This document shows, piece by piece, positions 1-10,196 of a stretch of DNA of 37,839 bases. The stretch lies in NCBI GenBank assembly GCA_903863195.1, contig CAIPAY010000128.1, positions 1 to 37,839 of the forward strand, read 5' to 3'. The translations under genes were made by a program, and so were the position numbers. Source of the stretch: an uncultured Holophagaceae bacterium. GTDB lineage: Bacteria > Acidobacteriota > Holophagae > Holophagales > Holophagaceae. The notes under the pieces are model-generated. The model saw only the letters and a list, made by a program, of their open reading frames with translations. It had not been told where the DNA came from and did not search any database. Position 1 is the stretch's first letter, and each line of letters begins with the position of its first letter.

Positions 1-110
1 CTGACCCGGTTCATCGCACCCCGATGCATGGGGCCCGGCTTGCCTTCAGCCTAGCCGGGATGGGGACCTGGGCGCCACCCGAGCCAGACCGCGACGGCTC
101 CCGAGGTCCC
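1..110 (-). ncRNA. ffs: Signal recognition particle RNA, 5' part, cut by the window edge
   Basis: Read on the minus strand, the last bases before the window edge are GATGAACCGGGTCAG. This is the highly conserved left side of the SRP RNA apical (S) domain, which in complete genes continues into GGTCCGGAAGGAAGCAGC. Just upstream the transcript reads GGCCCCATGCATCGGGG, the place where large-type SRP RNAs have GGGUCCUGCGCAACGGG. Only the 5' half is inside the window. A local stem CCCGGCT/AGCCGGG lies further upstream. I could not recognise an Alu domain, so whether it is the small or large type and the exact 5' end (here set near 110) are uncertain. SRP RNA binds Ffh for membrane protein targeting. 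Confidence 0.72.
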
Positions 111-671
111 GGAAGGCCTTGAGCCATAGGGTTTTCTCCCAGTAGCCTCGAGGGTGCCTCGCCTGAAGCCGCCACCCCCTCCGGTGGCCTTACGTTTCTT
201 TGCTTAGGGCAAGGAAACCCGCGTTCGTCCGGCCTGGCCCCCCCAGGTCATCCCATCTCCAGGGATGTCGAAGTCCACTGATGAGCTCCAGATCAGCTAT
301 TCCCCAGGCTGCTCAATGCCTGGATCGAGCTGCCTTCCCCAGCGGAGTGGGATGCCTCCACCGCCTCGTCCGGAGCCCCGGATTCCTTGCAGAAGGCGGC
401 TCCGCCCGGGCAACCTGGACGCTCTTGCCTAGCTGAATCATGAACCCGCGATTGGTGCTGATTTTGCGGTGGCAAAATCAGCTCGTCGCCTCTTGACACC
501 CCTACATCTTGGGGCGATCCTTGATCTCCGGCACAACCCCTAGAGGTCGTATGCAAAAACCCCCGTTTTCTGGGGTGGCATTGCACGGCTCTGGATAGGT
601 TGTGACTTTCCTGGATTAGCGCCCTCACTCCTCTATTTGTTCCAACATTTATCTTGCACCCAGGACTGACC
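111..671. other. Gene-free leader/intergenic region with several hairpins
   Basis: No convincing coding frame is present in these 560 bases. They contain consecutive hairpins: 129-140 (GGG/CCC), 171-188 (GCCACC/GGTGGC) and 194-218 (10-bp stem with one G-T pair, 5-base loop). There is also a perfect palindrome at 458-481 and a stem at 559-576 (ACCCC/GGGGT) that on the minus strand is followed by five T residues, like a weak terminator. A TTGACA hexamer lies at 493-498 but has no good -10 partner. The region must contain the promoter of nrdJ (plus) and of the SRP RNA (minus). I do not recognise any known riboswitch class here. Confidence 0.5.
458..481. repeat. Perfect 10-bp inverted repeat with GGTG loop
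   Basis: CTGATTTTGC, a 4-base loop GGTG, then GCAAAATCAG. The stem is perfect and AT-richer than its surroundings. No T-tract follows on either strand, so it is not a standard intrinsic terminator. Lying about 190 bases upstream of nrdJ, it could be an operator or an RNA hairpin. It does not resemble an NrdR box. Confidence 0.5.
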
Positions 672-4079
<3,408 letters not shown>

Positions 4080-4103
4080 GTGTCCGAGAAACGCTTCGGA
4101 GCG

Positions 4104-4126
4104 AAGGCCCCGCGTCGGGGCCTTTT
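4104..4126 (+). terminator. Intrinsic terminator of nrdJ
   Basis: Stem AAGGCCCC/GGGGCCTT with a 5-base loop GCGTC; the T-run TTTT overlaps the end of the stem. It starts 25 bases after the nrdJ stop codon. Confidence 0.85.
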
Positions 4127-4186
4127 GCTCGTCCCGATCCAGCGCCCCCGAGCCACCGGCTACCGCCAGCGGATTGAGGGTGCGCC

Positions 4187-5026
4187 ATGAAGACCGGCCG
4201 CAATGCGCCGTGCGCCTGCGGCAGCGGCAAGAAAGTCAAAAACTGCTGCGGCTCAATTCGCACGCAACACCACCCGGCGCCGCCCCTCGAGGAAGACCGC
4301 CGCTGGGTGGAGAAGCATATCCTCAAGGAGGGCGACCTGCTTCTGTATGGAATCCTCCTGGAGGATCTGGGAAGTGGCTTGGCCGAGACCCCCTGGAAGG
4401 CGTTCCGGGGGATTGCCGAACGCTATCTGGCGGCGGGGCCTGCTGGCACGACCCTCATCCATGCCGAAGTCGATGCCTTGATCGAATCCCTGATCCAGCG
4501 GGATCAGCGGTTCGGCTACCCGCCCCCCTTCTGCCACCGAGGCTGCGCCAGCTGCTGCCACGAGCTGGTCTACTGCACCGCCGAGGAAGCCGCCGGCATC
4601 CAGGATTACTGCCAGGCCCGGGGCCTGGAGATTGACTACGACAAGGCCTCCCGCCAGCTGGCGCACGTGGCCGTGGACAGCCGGGGAGATCACACCGGGG
4701 CGACCACCTGGAACGAGCAGGCCCTTGCCGATCAGTCCTGCCTCTTTCTGGATCCGGCCGAGAAGAGCTGCCGCATCTGGCCCGTGCGGCCCCTGGTCTG
4801 CCGGGTCCACCTCGCAGAGGAGACCGACCGGTACTGTGCTCCGCACAATGGCGTGGAGAACCCCGAGGCCCGCGGCATCAACTACGTGGAGCTGGCCACC
4901 ATCCTGACGGTGGTGTTCACGCTGCATCGGGACTCGATCAAGCGGACCCTGGGCCGGCTGCTGCTGGACGCAAGGCAGGCTGGCCCAGGGCAGGATGCAA
5001 CCGACACCCTTCCCCTGATCCCGTAA
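4187..5026 (+). CDS. SEC-C motif and YkgJ-type cysteine-cluster protein
   Basis: 279 residues of unknown biochemical role. The N-terminus carries a SEC-C metal-binding motif, CACGSGKKVKNCC (Cys8, Cys10, Cys19, Cys20), as found at the end of SecA. The rest belongs to the YkgJ zinc/iron-chelating family, with CHRGCASCC (Cys116, 120, 123, 124), then Cys185 in QSCLFLD, and CRIWPVRPLVCR (Cys195, Cys205), the order typical of this family. Start ATG 4187 has GAGGG 6 bases upstream. It lies alone between the nrdJ terminator and a methyltransferase gene 69 bases downstream, which could be co-transcribed. The family is known to hold metal through eight conserved cysteines; the partner protein is unknown. 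Confidence 0.8.
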   Translation: MKTGRNAPCACGSGKKVKNCCGSIRTQHHPAPPLEEDRRWVEKHILKEGDLLLYGILLEDLGSGLAETPWKAFRGIAERYLAAGPAGTTLIHAEVDALIESLIQRDQRFGYPPPFCHRGCASCCHELVYCTAEEAAGIQDYCQARGLEIDYDKASRQLAHVAVDSRGDHTGATTWNEQALADQSCLFLDPAEKSCRIWPVRPLVCRVHLAEETDRYCAPHNGVENPEARGINYVELATILTVVFTLHRDSIKRTLGRLLLDARQAGPGQDATDTLPLIP

Positions 5027-5095
5027 GCTGTCCTTGGGTGCGGCTCGGGCAGCATCCCCTCGCCCGCCCACGTTCCGACCCAGGAGCCCTGCCCC

Positions 5096-5752
5096 ATGGA
5101 CCGCGCCTCCCGCAACCGGCTGACCCCGAAGCTGCTGCCCCAGTTCAGCGGGGCGACCCTCTTCGACGCCATCGCCCGGGCCGTCTGTGCGGCCGGGTGC
5201 CTGCCGCGCAAGGAGCTCTATGAAGCCTGGGAGGTGGCCCGCCGGGTGCGGCGGCGCTTCCGGGGCCGGCGGATCGTGGACCTGGCCTGCGGCCACGGCC
5301 TGCTGGCCCAGGTGCTCCTCCTGCTGGACGACAGCTCCCCCGAGGCCCTGGCCGTGGACCTGCGCCTGCCCAAGAGCGCCGCGGCCCTGGCGGTCTCCCT
5401 GGGTACGGCCTGGCCCCGCCTGGCGGGCCGGGTGCAGCTCCTAGAGGCCGACCTGAGCCACGTACCCCTATCCTCTGAAGATCTGGTGGTCTCGGCCCAT
5501 GCCTGCGGCGGGCTGACAGACCTGATCCTGGCGCGGGCGGTGGAAGCCAGAGCCACCGTGGCGGTGCTGCCCTGCTGCCACGACCTCAAGACCGGTGACC
5601 TCGGTGGCCTGGAGGGGTGGCTGGACGGCCCCCTGGCCATGGATGCCACCCGCGTGGCCCGACTGCGCGCCCAGGGCTACCGGGTCCATACCCAGGTGAT
5701 CCCCGGTGATATCACCCCCAAGAACCGCCTGCTGCTCGCCGAACCGTCCTGA
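5096..5752 (+). CDS. Class I SAM-dependent methyltransferase, METTL25/Methyltransf_32-like
   Basis: 218 residues. The SAM-binding motif I is VDLACGHGLLAQ (about residues 61-72), with an acidic motif II (AVDLRLP). The later pair SAHACGGLTD and LPCCHD is characteristic of the Methyltransf_32 family (animal METTL25, GSTCD-like), where the PCC-H segment lies near the active site. The substrate is not known. The start ATG 5096 follows AGGAG by 9 bases. It is probably transcribed with the cysteine-cluster gene upstream (69-base gap) and is followed by an AT-rich repeat element rather than a gene. Confidence 0.75.
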   Translation: MDRASRNRLTPKLLPQFSGATLFDAIARAVCAAGCLPRKELYEAWEVARRVRRRFRGRRIVDLACGHGLLAQVLLLLDDSSPEALAVDLRLPKSAAALAVSLGTAWPRLAGRVQLLEADLSHVPLSSEDLVVSAHACGGLTDLILARAVEARATVAVLPCCHDLKTGDLGGLEGWLDGPLAMDATRVARLRAQGYRVHTQVIPGDITPKNRLLLAEPS

Positions 5753-5797
5753 ACCCGCTTTGAATTTACCGAAAACAGGAAGAAGAAAAAAACCAGA

Positions 5798-5910
5798 CAC
5801 CGATGAACACCGATAAAGGCATGAGGAACACCGAAAAAACCACGATCATCATCTTTTGATAAATTATCTTTTATCAGCTTTTAAACAGCACTTATCGGTG
5901 TTTATCGGTG
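5798..5910. repeat. AT-rich inverted repeat element (CACCGATGAA type)
   Basis: Two 19-base arms, 5798-5816 and 5892-5910, are inverted copies of each other with one mismatch. Each arm is itself two copies of a roughly 10-base unit, CACCGATGAA / CACCGATAA. The space between is strikingly AT-rich and includes a smaller stem TGATAA/TTATCA. It resembles the other intergenic elements in this window in design (tandem unit inside an inverted repeat) though not in sequence. It sits between the methyltransferase stop and the next gene. Confidence 0.75.
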
Positions 5911-5963
5911 GCTAATAAGCTGTTTTAATGTTGAGCACACTGCTCGTTGTTGGAGTCTCCCCC

Positions 5964-6362
5964 ATGGGTCACGAAGAAGCCTTTGTGAAGGCCTTCATTG
6001 CCTCGGCCCAGCGGGCGCGCTGGATCCACTTCCTGGCGCTTCCCAAGCGGCGCCAGGAGATCCTCAGCCGCCTGAACCGGCACCTGCCCTATGTCTCCGA
6101 GCTTGGCACCGAGGTCTCTGGGGACCAGGACTTCCCCGCCGGACTGGAGCAGCTCCTCAAGGCCAGGGGGGCGGGACCCACCTGCCACGTCATGGTCGAC
6201 GGCCTGAAGGCCGACGGCCGGGAGCTCCCGCTGGCCCAGGCCCTCAACGAGATCTGCCTGCACCGCGGCGGGGCCATCCTGTCCTGCCTCCCCGGGCGCC
6301 TCGCCTACTACAAGCCCGAGTCCCCGGCCCCCGGCATCCTCCTGGAGCGCCTGCCCTCGTAG
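5964..6362 (+). CDS. Conserved-looking small protein of unknown function
   Basis: 132 residues, not recognised. The first half is basic and helical (RARWIHFLALPKRRQEILSR), the second half mixed, with the segment GGAILSCLPGRLAYYKPE near the C-terminus. There is no signal peptide or membrane segment. The open frame extends to an ATG at 5928, but that lies at the edge of the repeat element and has no ribosome site. ATG 5964 has GGAG 8 bases upstream and is preferred. It is convergent with mdh, separated by a strong bidirectional terminator. Confidence 0.7.
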   Translation: MGHEEAFVKAFIASAQRARWIHFLALPKRRQEILSRLNRHLPYVSELGTEVSGDQDFPAGLEQLLKARGAGPTCHVMVDGLKADGRELPLAQALNEICLHRGGAILSCLPGRLAYYKPESPAPGILLERLPS

Positions 6363-6413
6363 GCGCAATTACCAGGAACCGCCCCTCGCTTACTTTTCTG
6401 AATTTACCTGAAG

Positions 6414-6453
6414 AAAATAAGAGCGCAGAGGTCACCCTCTGCGCTCTTATTTT
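6414..6453. terminator. Bidirectional intrinsic terminator between unknown gene and mdh
   Basis: A perfect 18-bp inverted repeat (arms 6414-6431 and 6436-6453) with loop TCAC. The arms begin with AAAATAAGAG and end with CTCTTATTTT, so either strand gives a GC stem followed by a T-rich tail. It serves the convergent genes ending at 6362 (+) and 6466 (-). Confidence 0.9.
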
Positions 6454-6465
6454 CTCTGACCCGGT

Positions 6466-7452
6466 CTAGATGAGGCCGAGTTCCTTCACGGCGTCGCGCT
6501 CTTCGCCCAGTTCCTTGGCGGTGGCGTCCATCTTGGCGCGGCTGAAGGCGTTGATCTCCAGACCCTGGACGATCTTGACGTTGCCGTCCTTGACCGTGAC
6601 GGGGAAGCCGTAGACCAGGCCCTCGGGCACGCCGTAGCTGCCGTCGGAGGGGAACGCCATGCTGGTCCAGTCACCCTCGGGGGTGCCCAGGGCCCAGCTC
6701 TTCATGTGGTCGATGGCGGCGCTGGCGGCGCTGGCGGCGCTGCTGAGGCCGCGGGCCTCGATGATGGCGGCGCCGCGCTTGGCGACGGTGGGGATGTAGG
6801 AGCTCTCATACCAGGCATGGTCGTTGACCAGGTCGTAGGCGCACTTGCCGTCCACGGTGGCGTGGTAGAGGTCGGGGAACTGGGTGACGCTGTGGTTGCC
6901 CCAGATGGTCATCTGCTTGATGGCCGTGACGGGGGCGCCGGTCTTGGCGGCCAGCTGGGAGATGGCACGGTTGTGGTCGAGGCGCACCATGGCGTGGAAC
7001 TGGCTGGGCTTGAGCTTGGGGGCGTTGGAGAGCGCGATGAAGGCGTTCGTGTTGGCGGGGTTGCCCACCACCAGCACGCGCACATTGCGGCTGGCCACTT
7101 CACTCAGGGCGTGGCCCTGGGGCTTGAAGATGCCGCCGTTGGCGTTCAGCAGGTCGGCCCGCTCCATGCCAGCCTTGCGCGGCAGGGCGCCCACGAGCAG
7201 TGCGTAGTCGGCGTCCTTGAAGGCCACCATGGGATCGTCGGAGGTCACGACGCCCGCCAGCAGGGGGAACGCACAGTCGTTGAGCTCCATGACGACGCCG
7301 TTGAGCGCCTTCAGGGCGGGGGTGATCTCCAGCAGCTGGAGGATCACGGGCTGATCTGCGCCCAGCATCGCGCCACTGGCGATGCGGAAGAGCAGGCTGT
7401 ATCCGATCTGGCCGGCGGCGCCGGTGACAGCCACGCGAACGGGGGTCTTCAT
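6466..7452 (-). CDS. mdh: Malate dehydrogenase (NAD, MDH type 2)
   Basis: Interconverts malate and oxaloacetate in the TCA cycle. 328 residues, the usual length of the cytosolic-type (MDH2) family. The nucleotide-binding loop is GAAGQIG (residues 11-17). Substrate arginines are in the mobile-loop segment PRKAGMER (Arg92, Arg98) and Asp159...Arg162 (VRLDHNR), and the catalytic histidine is His187 in IWGNHS. The start ATG has AGGAGG 7 bases upstream, and a TATAGAAT promoter element lies at 7480-7487. The gene is monocistronic with its own terminator. Confidence 0.96.
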   Translation of the reverse strand: MKTPVRVAVTGAAGQIGYSLLFRIASGAMLGADQPVILQLLEITPALKALNGVVMELNDCAFPLLAGVVTSDDPMVAFKDADYALLVGALPRKAGMERADLLNANGGIFKPQGHALSEVASRNVRVLVVGNPANTNAFIALSNAPKLKPSQFHAMVRLDHNRAISQLAAKTGAPVTAIKQMTIWGNHSVTQFPDLYHATVDGKCAYDLVNDHAWYESSYIPTVAKRGAAIIEARGLSSAASAASAAIDHMKSWALGTPEGDWTSMAFPSDGSYGVPEGLVYGFPVTVKDGNVKIVQGLEINAFSRAKMDATAKELGEERDAVKELGLI

Positions 7453-7479
7453 GGGTGATCCTCCTGGATGGGTGACCCC

Positions 7480-7487
7480 ATTCTATA
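7480..7487 (-). promoter_or_regulatory. Probable -10 element of mdh
   Basis: On the minus strand the sequence is TATAGAAT, 27 bases before the mdh ATG, leaving a short 5' leader with a strong ribosome site. No convincing -35 was found at 17 bases. Confidence 0.45.
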
Positions 7488-7557
7488 GCGGGCATCCAGG
7501 AAGAAAACCAGCGGGTCGGCAATCGTGACATCTGTCCGCCGGCCCAGCACCCGGGTG

Positions 7558-8274
7558 TCAGCCTTCCAGGTCCTTGATCACCTGGTCCCCGCCCAGCTGC
7601 CGCATCTGGTTCAGGATCCAGGCCTGGCGGCCCCGGATGTAGTCGCTGGGCGCGTTCGCGTGGAACTTCCGGGGGTTGGGCAGCACCGCCGCCAGCAGGG
7701 CCGCCTCGCTGGGTGTGAGGCGCTTGGCTGGCTTGCCGAAGTAGGCCCGGGCTGCGGCCTCGGCCCCGTAGATCCCGTCCCCGAACTCCACGATGTTGAG
7801 GTAGACCTCCAGGATTCGCTTCTTGGACCAGCCGGCCTCCAGCATCAGGGTGAACCAGGCCTCCAGCCCCTTCCGGGTCCAGGAGCGGCTGCTCCAGAGG
7901 AAGAGGTTCTTAGCCGTCTGCTGGGACACGGTGGAGGCGCCCCGCTTGCGGCGGCTGGTCTCGTTGTGCTGCACGGCCTTCTCGATCGCCTGCCAGTCGA
8001 AGCCGAAGTGATCGGCGAAGTTCTGGTCCTCCGCGGCGATCACCGCCACGCCCAGGCTGGGTGCGATCTCCTCCAGGGGCACCCAGCGGTGGTGGGCTGT
8101 GTAGGGCTTGTCCCCGGACCAGGCCTCCAGCCGGCGCTGCACCATCAGGCCGGAGCTGGGCACCGGCACGAACCGGAAGACCAGCACCAGGAGCAGGTTC
8201 AGACCCAGGAACAGGCCCAGGGCCCAGCCCAGGGCCTTGAGGACCCGCCGACCCCAGCCCCGCGCCTTCACCAT
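7558..8274 (-). CDS. mtgA: Monofunctional biosynthetic peptidoglycan transglycosylase (GT51)
   Basis: Polymerises lipid II into glycan strands at the periplasmic face of the inner membrane. 238 residues, the usual MtgA size, with one N-terminal membrane anchor (about residues 13-36). The GT51 domain shows the catalytic glutamate in [14 protein letters not shown] (Glu82), then [16 protein letters not shown] and the helix segment [19 protein letters not shown]. There is no transpeptidase domain, which separates it from class A penicillin-binding proteins. GGAGG lies 5 bases before the ATG. It is divergent from the ilvA leader. Confidence 0.95.
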   Translation of the reverse strand: MVKARGWGRRVLKALGWALGLFLGLNLLLVLVFRFVPVPSSGLMVQRRLEAWSGDKPYTAHHRWVPLEEIAPSLGVAVIAAEDQNFADHFGFDWQAIEKAVQHNETSRRKRGASTVSQQTAKNLFLWSSRSWTRKGLEAWFTLMLEAGWSKKRILEVYLNIVEFGDGIYGAEAAARAYFGKPAKRLTPSEAALLAAVLPNPRKFHANAPSDYIRGRQAWILNQMRQLGGDQVIKDLEG

Positions 8275-8375
8275 GCCGCCTCCGGGGGGAGCGCGGCGAA
8301 GGGCGATGGCTCAAGCAGACAGTCCGGCATGGCTCCATTCTGCCAGCCCCGCAGTCCCGGCGGGGCGGCGGCGCC

Positions 8376-8404
8376 TTGTGGGGCGGGTCGGCGGCTGCTA
8401 GGCT
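8376..8404 (+). promoter_or_regulatory. Possible promoter of the ilvA leader transcript
   Basis: TTGTGG (8376-8381), a 17-base spacer, and TAGGCT (8399-8404). Transcription would begin near 8411, about 20 bases before the leader-peptide ATG. This is a pattern match only. Confidence 0.4.
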
Positions 8405-8431
8405 GAATCATCACCACGCTTGTGAGCACCC

Positions 8432-8485
8432 ATGCCCGCCACCTCCCCGATTATTCCGTTTATTAGCATCCCCCAGGGTGGCTAG
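8432..8485 (+). CDS. Isoleucine-rich leader peptide of ilvA (attenuator control peptide)
   Basis: A 17-codon open frame between the mtgA/ilvA promoters and ilvA. It encodes MPATSPIIPFISIPQGG with four isoleucines within seven codons (ATT at 8450, 8453 and 8462, ATC at 8468). The AT-rich ATT codons stand out in a genome whose third positions are almost always G or C. The stop TAG (8483) directly follows an element (8476-8482) that can pair with the left side of the downstream terminator. This is the design of amino-acid leader peptides such as those of ilvGMEDA and thr operons. A weak GTGAG lies 7 bases before the ATG. Function is inferred; the frame and codons are seen directly. Confidence 0.65.
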   Translation: MPATSPIIPFISIPQGG

Positions 8486-8516
8486 GACGGGTTTACCCCT
8501 TCGTTTCCTGCCACCC
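8476..8516 (+). promoter_or_regulatory. Predicted antiterminator of the ilvA attenuator
   Basis: GGGTGGC (8476-8482) is perfectly complementary to GCCACCC (8510-8516). The right arm overlaps the first three bases of the terminator stem (8514-8516), so the two hairpins exclude each other. A ribosome finishing the leader peptide would cover 8476-8482 and allow the terminator; one stalled at the first Ile codons would leave it free. Confidence 0.55.
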
Positions 8517-8549
8517 CCCGCACCTCACCGTCGGGGGGTTCTTCGTTCT
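8514..8549 (+). terminator. Predicted ilvA attenuator terminator
   Basis: Stem CCCCCCG (8514-8520) with CGGGGGG (8532-8538), 11-base loop, followed by the pyrimidine-rich tail TTCTTCGTTCT. The U-tract is interrupted, so it may be a partial terminator. It ends 17 bases before the ilvA start codon, inside the leader, where a normal end-of-gene terminator would make no sense. Confidence 0.6.
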
Positions 8550-8566
8550 GCAGCTCTGGAGTCTCG

Positions 8567-10102
8567 ATGACCTCCGATCCCACCCCGTCCCGCGACCTCC
8601 TGGAGCGCATCCTCACGGCTCTGGTCTATGACGTGGCCATCGAGAGCCCCCTGGAGCCCGCCCGGCACCTGAGCGAGCGCCTCGGCGCCCCGGTCTGGTT
8701 CAAGCGCGAGGACCTGCAGCCCGTCTTCTCCTTCAAGCTCCGGGGTGCCTACAACAAGATCGCCAACCTGGACGAGGCCACCCGCAGCTGCGGCGTGGTG
8801 GCGGCCTCCGCGGGCAACCACGCCCAGGGCGTGGCCCTCGCCGCCCAGCGCCTGGGCTGCCGGGCCACCATCGTCATGCCGGTGACCACCCCCCGCATCA
8901 AGGTGGAGGCCGTGCGCGGCATGGGCGCCGAGGTGGTCTTGCACGGCGACACCTTCGAGGCAGCCTTCGCCCACTCCCGGACCCTGCAGGCCCAGAGCGG
9001 CGCCACCTACATCCACCCCTACGACGACCTGGACGTCATCGCGGGCCAGGGCACCATCGGCATGGAGCTGCTGCGCCAGATGCCCCGGGGCATGGAGGCG
9101 GTCTTCGTGCCCGTGGGCGGCGGTGGGCTCATCGCGGGCATTGCGGCCTACCTCAAGCGCCTCTGCCCGGGCATCCGCATCGTGGGCGTGGAGCCCACGG
9201 ACGCCAACGCCCTCTACCAGTCCCTGGCCGCGGGCCGCCGCGTCAAGCTGGACCAGGTGGGCCTCTTCGCGGACGGCGTGGCCGTGAGCCAGGTGGGCGA
9301 GCAGACCTTCGAGCTCTGCCGCCAGTATGTCGATGAAGTGGTCCTCGTGGACACGGACGAGATCTGCGCCGCCATCAAGGACGCCTTCGAAGAGAACCGG
9401 TCCCTCCTGGAACCCGCCGGTGCCCTCGCCGTGGCCGGCCTCAAGGCCTGGACCACCCAGCACCCAGACCGGCCCAACCCTGGCGCCCTGGTGGCGATCC
9501 TCTCCGGCGCCAACACCAACTTCGACCGTCTGCGCTTCGTGGCCGAGCGGGCCGAGCTGGGCGAGCGGCGCGAGGCTGTCCTCGCGGTCACCATTCCCGA
9601 GCGGCCGGGCAGCTTCCGGGCCTTCTGCGAGCGCATCGGCCAGCGCGCCATCACCGAGTTCAACTATCGCTACGCGGACCCAGCCAAGGCCCACATCTTC
9701 GTGGGCATGCAGGTGGCTGACGGCGCCGAGACCCGCCGCCTGCTCGAGGACCTGCACGCCGACGGCCTGGAGGCCCTGGACCTCAGCGACAACGAGATGG
9801 CCAAGCTCCACATCCGCCACCTGGTGGGCGGCCACGCCCCCGCCGTGGTGCACGAGCAGGTGCTGCGCTTCGAGTTCCCTGAGCGGCCGGGTGCCCTGCT
9901 GAAGTTCCTGGGCAGCATGAGCAGCGACTGGAACATCACCCTCTTCCACTACCGCAACCACGGCGCCGACTACGGCCGCGTCCTCGTGGGCATCGAAGTG
10001 CCCCCCGACGACCAGACCGAGTTCCGCGCCTTCCTCGACAACCTCGGCTACGCCTGGGTCGACGAGGCCCAGAATCCGGCCTACCGGCTGTTCCTGGGGT
10101 GA
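8567..10102 (+). CDS. ilvA: Threonine deaminase, biosynthetic (two-regulatory-domain form)
   Basis: PLP enzyme turning threonine into 2-oxobutanoate, the first step of isoleucine synthesis. 511 residues, matching the long allosteric form rather than the short catabolic one. The PLP lysine is Lys57 in FSFKLRGAYNK. The phosphate-binding glycine loop is GGGGL (184-188), and AASAGNHAQG is the usual serine/asparagine loop. After about residue 325 come two ACT-like regulatory repeats, each opening with a FPERPG-like sequence (TIPERPGSFRAF and EFPERPGALLKF), the site of isoleucine inhibition in characterised enzymes. TGGAG lies 5 bases before ATG. Upstream is a leader peptide rich in Ile codons, so both transcription and activity are probably Ile-controlled. 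Confidence 0.95.
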   Translation: MTSDPTPSRDLLERILTALVYDVAIESPLEPARHLSERLGAPVWFKREDLQPVFSFKLRGAYNKIANLDEATRSCGVVAASAGNHAQGVALAAQRLGCRATIVMPVTTPRIKVEAVRGMGAEVVLHGDTFEAAFAHSRTLQAQSGATYIHPYDDLDVIAGQGTIGMELLRQMPRGMEAVFVPVGGGGLIAGIAAYLKRLCPGIRIVGVEPTDANALYQSLAAGRRVKLDQVGLFADGVAVSQVGEQTFELCRQYVDEVVLVDTDEICAAIKDAFEENRSLLEPAGALAVAGLKAWTTQHPDRPNPGALVAILSGANTNFDRLRFVAERAELGERREAVLAVTIPERPGSFRAFCERIGQRAITEFNYRYADPAKAHIFVGMQVADGAETRRLLEDLHADGLEALDLSDNEMAKLHIRHLVGGHAPAVVHEQVLRFEFPERPGALLKFLGSMSSDWNITLFHYRNHGADYGRVLVGIEVPPDDQTEFRAFLDNLGYAWVDEAQNPAYRLFLG

Positions 10103-10113
10103 GTGGGAAAGAA

Positions 10114-10160
10114 AACCACTCTCGCAGAGAAAAGACGAGACAGCGGAGGGGCGCGGAGGA
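10114..10160. repeat. Dispersed repeat, CTCTCGCAGAG family (single arm)
   Basis: Forty of 43 bases from 10118 are identical to 29429-29471. The element opens with CCACTCTCGCAGAG, and a short stem GAGTGG/CCACTC precedes it. It occupies the gap between ilvA and the aminopeptidase gene. Confidence 0.75.
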
Positions 10161-10196
10161 AGACGGCCTGTGGCATCCTCCCTGTCGGAGGCTTTC

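Noticed and set aside
1..290. Cobalamin or c-di-GMP riboswitch upstream of nrdJ
   Set aside because: The conserved cores (B12 box, GEMM core) were looked for on both strands and are not present; the left edge is better explained by SRP RNA on the minus strand.
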